In this document: positions 60,825 to 64,000 of the stretch, in pieces
Layout: each line of letters starts with the position of its first letter
Position numbering within the stretch: the stretch's first letter is position 1
Source: Rhizobium sp. RM
Lineage (GTDB): Bacteria; Pseudomonadota; Alphaproteobacteria; Rhizobiales; Rhizobiaceae
Assembly: GCF_013390595.1 (NCBI RefSeq)
Contig: NZ_JACAWV010000008.1
Coordinates: 372,001 to 436,000, forward strand
Reading direction: 5' to 3'
Length of the DNA: 64,000 nucleotides
Notes under the pieces: model-generated
Told to the model about the DNA's origin: nothing
What the model saw: only the letters and a program-made list of their open reading frames with translations
The model's database searches: none
Program-made: the position numbers and the translations under genes

Positions 60825-61309
60825 TCGAATATCTCCATCAGTAGTTTTTCATAGCGGGTCTTGATGAGGCTGATCCAGGCGGTTTCGTCAACGTCATCCA
60901 GAACGTGAATGAGAAGTGTTCCCTGGCTGGAATTGAATTCGAGCCATGCGCTTCCCGGCGTGGAGGTCAGGATTGTAGCCAGTACCGCCAGACCCATCGG
61001 ATCACGGATTTCGAGTGGCACTGTCAGGAAGCCTGATTTGCGATTCTTTTCCCGTTTGAAAAGAATGATCGTCATCACCGAGATATTCGACCTGATGATG
61101 TCATAGAGCACGATCACGATCAGCTTGACGAGAAGATGCCAGTTGCGAATGCGGGGTTTTGCCGGCCGCAATGATGCCATCGACCGCGAGGCAATCAGGG
61201 CAACCCCCGTGCCGAGCAGCAGATGACCGGGCGAAAAGCTGTTGATTGTCATCCAGAAGATGACCAGCGAAACGGTCAGCAGTGGGTAGGGCAGGATACG
61301 ACTTATCAT
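60821..61309 (-). CDS. phaE: Cation/proton antiporter subunit E
   Basis: 162 residues, membrane segments at the N-terminus (YPLLTVSLVIFWMTINSF, HLLLGTGVALIASRSM) followed by a soluble part with PLEIRDPMGLAVLATILTSTPGSAWLEF and a C-terminal helix, typical of MnhE/PhaE. It overlaps subunits D and F by four bases. Confidence 0.95.
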   Translation of the reverse strand: MISRILPYPLLTVSLVIFWMTINSFSPGHLLLGTGVALIASRSMASLRPAKPRIRNWHLLVKLIVIVLYDIIRSNISVMTIILFKREKNRKSGFLTVPLEIRDPMGLAVLATILTSTPGSAWLEFNSSQGTLLIHVLDDVDETAWISLIKTRYEKLLMEIFE

Positions 61310-62952
61310 GGCTGCGCCTCCGGATCGCTACCGGCACGCGGGGCAGAGATCACACCCTGGATGTAACTGCCGGGCAGATCGAGAATGCGTGCCGTCTCCT
61401 GCATGTAGCGCATGATCGAGCCCGCCTGCACAGTCATGGCAAGCGTGAGGAAGAGCAGGATCATCACCGGCGCGATTTCGATCACAAGAACGCGCGGCAC
61501 AGTGCCCTCGATCGAGGCCCAGAAGGTACGGATGCCGGCACGCGTCATGGAAATCAGAGATGCAAAGCCGGAGAAGACGATCAGGAAGACGAGCCACCAC
61601 GACAGTGTCGAAATGCTGTCATTGGCGCCCAACCCGGATGGGTTGAGAATGGCCGAGAGCATCGAAAACTTGGCGATGAAACCGGAAAGCGGCGGCAGGC
61701 CAGCCAGCAGGATGCCACAGGCGGCAAAACATGTGCCGAGTACTGCCATGGTGCCGGGCATGGTTGTACCGACTTCCTCTTCTTCTTCCTCTTCGTCGAG
61801 ATCGCCGTAGGCTTCCATCGTCACGGCAAGAACGTTGGCGCCTGCGTCCTGGCCGCGCTCGACCAGTTCGATCAGCATGAAGAAGGCGCTGATCGTCAGC
61901 GTTGAACTGACCAGATAATAGAGCGCACCCGCGGCCACCATCGGATTTCCGGTGCCCATGGCAGCAAGCAGTGTACCGGAAGACACAAGAACCGAGAAAC
62001 CCGCCAGTCGGCCAAGTGCCTGCGAGGCGAGCACGCCGATCGTTCCGAAGATGATGGTCGCAATACCACCGACAAGGAGGGCGTCATGGCCGAACCCGGC
62101 TGATTCTCCAGCCGTCTGGCCGAAGAGAAGGAAAGACAGGCGAGCAATAACGTAGATGCCGACCTTGCTCATGATCGCAAACAGTCCGCCCACGGGCGCG
62201 GATGCCGCGCCATAGGCGGATGGAAGCCAGAAATTGAGTGGCCACATGCCAGCTTTGACGAGGAACGCGACACCCAGGATCGCCGCACCCGTTTCAAGCA
62301 ACATTCTCTGGTCGGTATTGAGTCCTTCGATACGATGGGCGAGGTCGCCCATGTTCAGAGTTCCTGTTACACCGTAGATCAGGCTCACGCCGATCAGGAA
62401 GAACAGCGCTGCAACAAGATTGATCGCGATGTAGTGCAGGCCGGCCTTCACGCGCTGCTGTCCGGAACCGTGCAGCAGAAGTCCGTAAGATGCCGCCAGC
62501 ATCACTTCGAAGAAGACGAAGAGATTGAAAAGGTCGCCGGTCAGGAAAGCTCCGTTGACGCCCATCAACATCATATGAAACAGCGAATGGAAGTGCGCAC
62601 CCGACTTGTGCCATTTCGCCAGCGCATAAATCAGCGATGGAATGGCCAGCAGCGATGTCAGCAGTACCATGAGACCGGATAGCCGGTCGGCAACGAGCAC
62701 GATGCCGAAGGGGGCTGGCCAGTTGCCCAGAAGATAGACACCGGTCGAGATGACAGCCGCAATTTCGGTGTTCACCGTTGAGTTCACATCGATGAACAGC
62801 AGCGCCGCAACAATCAACAGGATAAAGGTCGAAGCCAGGCTGATGCCCGCCTTTATGGCGCGCTGGCGCTCATCGAAGAACAGCAGAAGCGCTGCGGTAA
62901 TCAATGGCACCAGAATGGGAGCGATGACGATGTGGAAGGGGAATGAGCTCAC
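61306..62952 (-). CDS. phaD: Cation/proton antiporter subunit D
   Basis: 548 residues, GTG start overlapping the C stop (GTGA). About 14 transmembrane segments, related to NuoM/NuoN of complex I, with the conserved proton-path core FVFFEVMLAASYGLLLHG and KAGMWPLNFWLPSAYGAASAPVGG. A run of seven glutamates (EEEEEEE) in a loop near residue 390 is unusual. It is essential for transport in S. meliloti Pha1-type systems. Confidence 0.95.
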   Translation of the reverse strand: MSSFPFHIVIAPILVPLITAALLLFFDERQRAIKAGISLASTFILLIVAALLFIDVNSTVNTEIAAVISTGVYLLGNWPAPFGIVLVADRLSGLMVLLTSLLAIPSLIYALAKWHKSGAHFHSLFHMMLMGVNGAFLTGDLFNLFVFFEVMLAASYGLLLHGSGQQRVKAGLHYIAINLVAALFFLIGVSLIYGVTGTLNMGDLAHRIEGLNTDQRMLLETGAAILGVAFLVKAGMWPLNFWLPSAYGAASAPVGGLFAIMSKVGIYVIARLSFLLFGQTAGESAGFGHDALLVGGIATIIFGTIGVLASQALGRLAGFSVLVSSGTLLAAMGTGNPMVAAGALYYLVSSTLTISAFFMLIELVERGQDAGANVLAVTMEAYGDLDEEEEEEEVGTTMPGTMAVLGTCFAACGILLAGLPPLSGFIAKFSMLSAILNPSGLGANDSISTLSWWLVFLIVFSGFASLISMTRAGIRTFWASIEGTVPRVLVIEIAPVMILLFLTLAMTVQAGSIMRYMQETARILDLPGSYIQGVISAPRAGSDPEAQP

Positions 62953-63284
62953 TTGCTTTCCCTCCCGTCAACATGGTCCGTTCCGGTCAAACCACGCGCG
63001 GCAAGCAGCACGACCAGGAACAGCGCGGTCGTTGCAAAACCGATGACGATCGCCGTCAGGACAAGTGCTTGCGGAACAGGGTCTGCCAGGGTCGAGATGT
63101 CGGCACCGGTATTGAGCACTGGAGGGGCATTGGTCTTGATGCCGCCAACGCCAAAGATGAAAAGGTTGACTGCATAAGACAGCAGGGAGAGACCAACGAT
63201 GACCTGATAGGTTCTTGGGCGAAGCACCAGCCACACGCCTGAGCCGGTCATGATGCCGATGCCGATTGCAAGAATAAGCTCCAT
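62949..63284 (-). CDS. phaC: Cation/proton antiporter subunit C
   Basis: 111 residues, three transmembrane segments (LILAIGIGIMTGSGVWLVL, VIVGLSLLSYAVNLFIFGVGGI, LVLTAIVIGFATTALFLVVLLAA), related to NuoK. The motif DPVPQALVLTAIVIGFATTA is typical of MnhC/PhaC. It overlaps AB by one base (TAATG) and D by four bases. Confidence 0.95.
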   Translation of the reverse strand: MELILAIGIGIMTGSGVWLVLRPRTYQVIVGLSLLSYAVNLFIFGVGGIKTNAPPVLNTGADISTLADPVPQALVLTAIVIGFATTALFLVVLLAARGLTGTDHVDGRESK

Positions 63285-64000
63285 TACGCGTCCTCCGCTC
63301 GTGTCGCTTCAGGCGTGCGAACGCGGTAGTTGCGCAACGATTGGTGGGCGATTGCTATGAGAATAAGAACAGTCGATCCGACGACGAGAGAAAATACGCC
63401 GAGATCGAACAACAAGGCCGAGGCTGTCGGCATTTTGCCGATATAGGGTATTTCCGTATACTGGAAATAGGACGTCAGGAACGGATAACCGAAGTACCAC
63501 GATCCAATCCCCGTCGCCGCTGCCATCAAGAGTCCAAAGCCCATCCAGCGTAGCGGAAGAATGCGGATACGGTCTTCCGCCCAGCGTGCACCACCCGCCA
63601 GATATTGCAGCAGGAAGGCGATCGCCATGGTGATGCCGGCGGCAAATCCCCCACCTGGCTGATCGTGGCCACGCATGAACAGGAAGATCGAGAAGGTGAT
63701 GATGACGGGGAACATCCACTGCATGACGATCGACGGCACGTAGAGATAGTCACGGACCGTATCGCCCTTGCTGCGCTCTGGACGTTCCGAATCGAAGGCG
63801 TTCTGCAACTGCTGCTGTTCGGGCAAGCCGATACTTTCGTGTGCCGGACGGAAACGTCTCAGAAGCGCAAAGACCGTCAACGCAACGATGGCCAGAACGG
63901 CGATTTCACCGAATGTATCGAAGCCGCGGAAATCGACCAGAATGACGTTGACGACATTGGTGCCGCCACCTTCCGAATAGGCACGCTCAAGGAAATAGGT
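63284..64000 (-). CDS. phaAB: Cation/proton antiporter subunit A-B fusion, 3' end only
   Basis: The frame remains open to the window edge, so only the last 238 residues are seen. Residues near the edge read GGGTNVVNVILVDFRGFDTFGEI, the end of subunit A, and continue without a stop into subunit B (VPSIVMQWMFPVIITFSIFLFMRGHDQPGGGFAAG). Fusion of A and B in one protein is characteristic of rhizobial Pha systems. An internal TTG at 63880 is not a start. Confidence 0.93.
   Translation of the reverse strand, partial: TYFLERAYSEGGGTNVVNVILVDFRGFDTFGEIAVLAIVALTVFALLRRFRPAHESIGLPEQQQLQNAFDSERPERSKGDTVRDYLYVPSIVMQWMFPVIITFSIFLFMRGHDQPGGGFAAGITMAIAFLLQYLAGGARWAEDRIRILPLRWMGFGLLMAAATGIGSWYFGYPFLTSYFQYTEIPYIGKMPTASALLFDLGVFSLVVGSTVLILIAIAHQSLRNYRVRTPEATRAEDA

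Noticed and set aside
1..64000. CRISPR array, insertion sequence or rRNA genes
   Set aside because: I saw no regularly spaced repeats, no transposase and no rRNA-like sequence.

Overview
The window is alphaproteobacterial DNA, most likely from Agrobacterium or a close relative in the Rhizobiaceae. This rests on recognisable gene content (a PodJ polar organiser with Sel1 repeats and a peptidoglycan-binding tail, a PhaAB-C-D-E-F-G antiporter operon with fused A and B subunits, a PdeM/Lhr DNA-repair pair, pyrD preceded by a DUF952 gene), on the GTTC-N7-GTTC form of a LexA site, and on codon use. It was not confirmed by any search.

Region 1 (1-24866) is the late half of a siphovirus-type (HK97-like head, non-contractile tail) prophage, mostly on the + strand. 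In order it holds the 3' end of a NusG-like antiterminator, an intrinsic terminator, HNH endonuclease, small and large terminase, portal, protease, capsid, head-tail joining genes, tail tube, tail chaperones G and T joined by a probable -1 frameshift, tape measure, a tail-tip set resembling that of gene transfer agents, a beta-helix tail spike, a methyltransferase, an endolysin with a holin-like C-terminus, nested Rz/Rz1 spanins and an SGNH hydrolase. A minus-strand operon of three small genes lies behind a promoter whose -10 is covered by a LexA site. Two membrane proteins (holin candidates) and an unrecognised cargo gene follow. The right end is a 47-bp copy of the 3' part of tRNA-Gly(CCC), taken as attR. 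Integrase, repressor and replication genes are not in the window and should lie to the left.

Region 2 (about 24.9-38.4 kb) is host chromosome. It has a minus-strand operon for a dipeptide-type ABC importer (binding protein, two permeases, fused double ATPase) ending in an S15/CocE-type hydrolase. Then come a small membrane protein, a LysR regulator divergent from an orphan solute-binding protein, a self-cleaving-type S24 repressor, an orphan NarL-type response regulator, DUF952-pyrD, and a CAP-domain lipoprotein with a small membrane protein.

Region 3 (38.4-52 kb) holds a TPR-methyltransferase, tandem YitT membrane proteins, an Rrf2 regulator with an AhpD-like protein behind a clear promoter/operator, the Lhr-type helicase with PdeM, a universal stress protein, a TSUP anion exporter with a TIGR02186 partner, and podJ.

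Region 4 (52-64 kb) holds a three-gene beta-oxidation operon (acyl-CoA dehydrogenase, thiolase, FadB-type enzyme) behind a 12-bp-arm inverted repeat, tRNA-Phe, a GGDEF-EAL protein, and the Pha/Mrp cation/proton antiporter operon running off the right edge.
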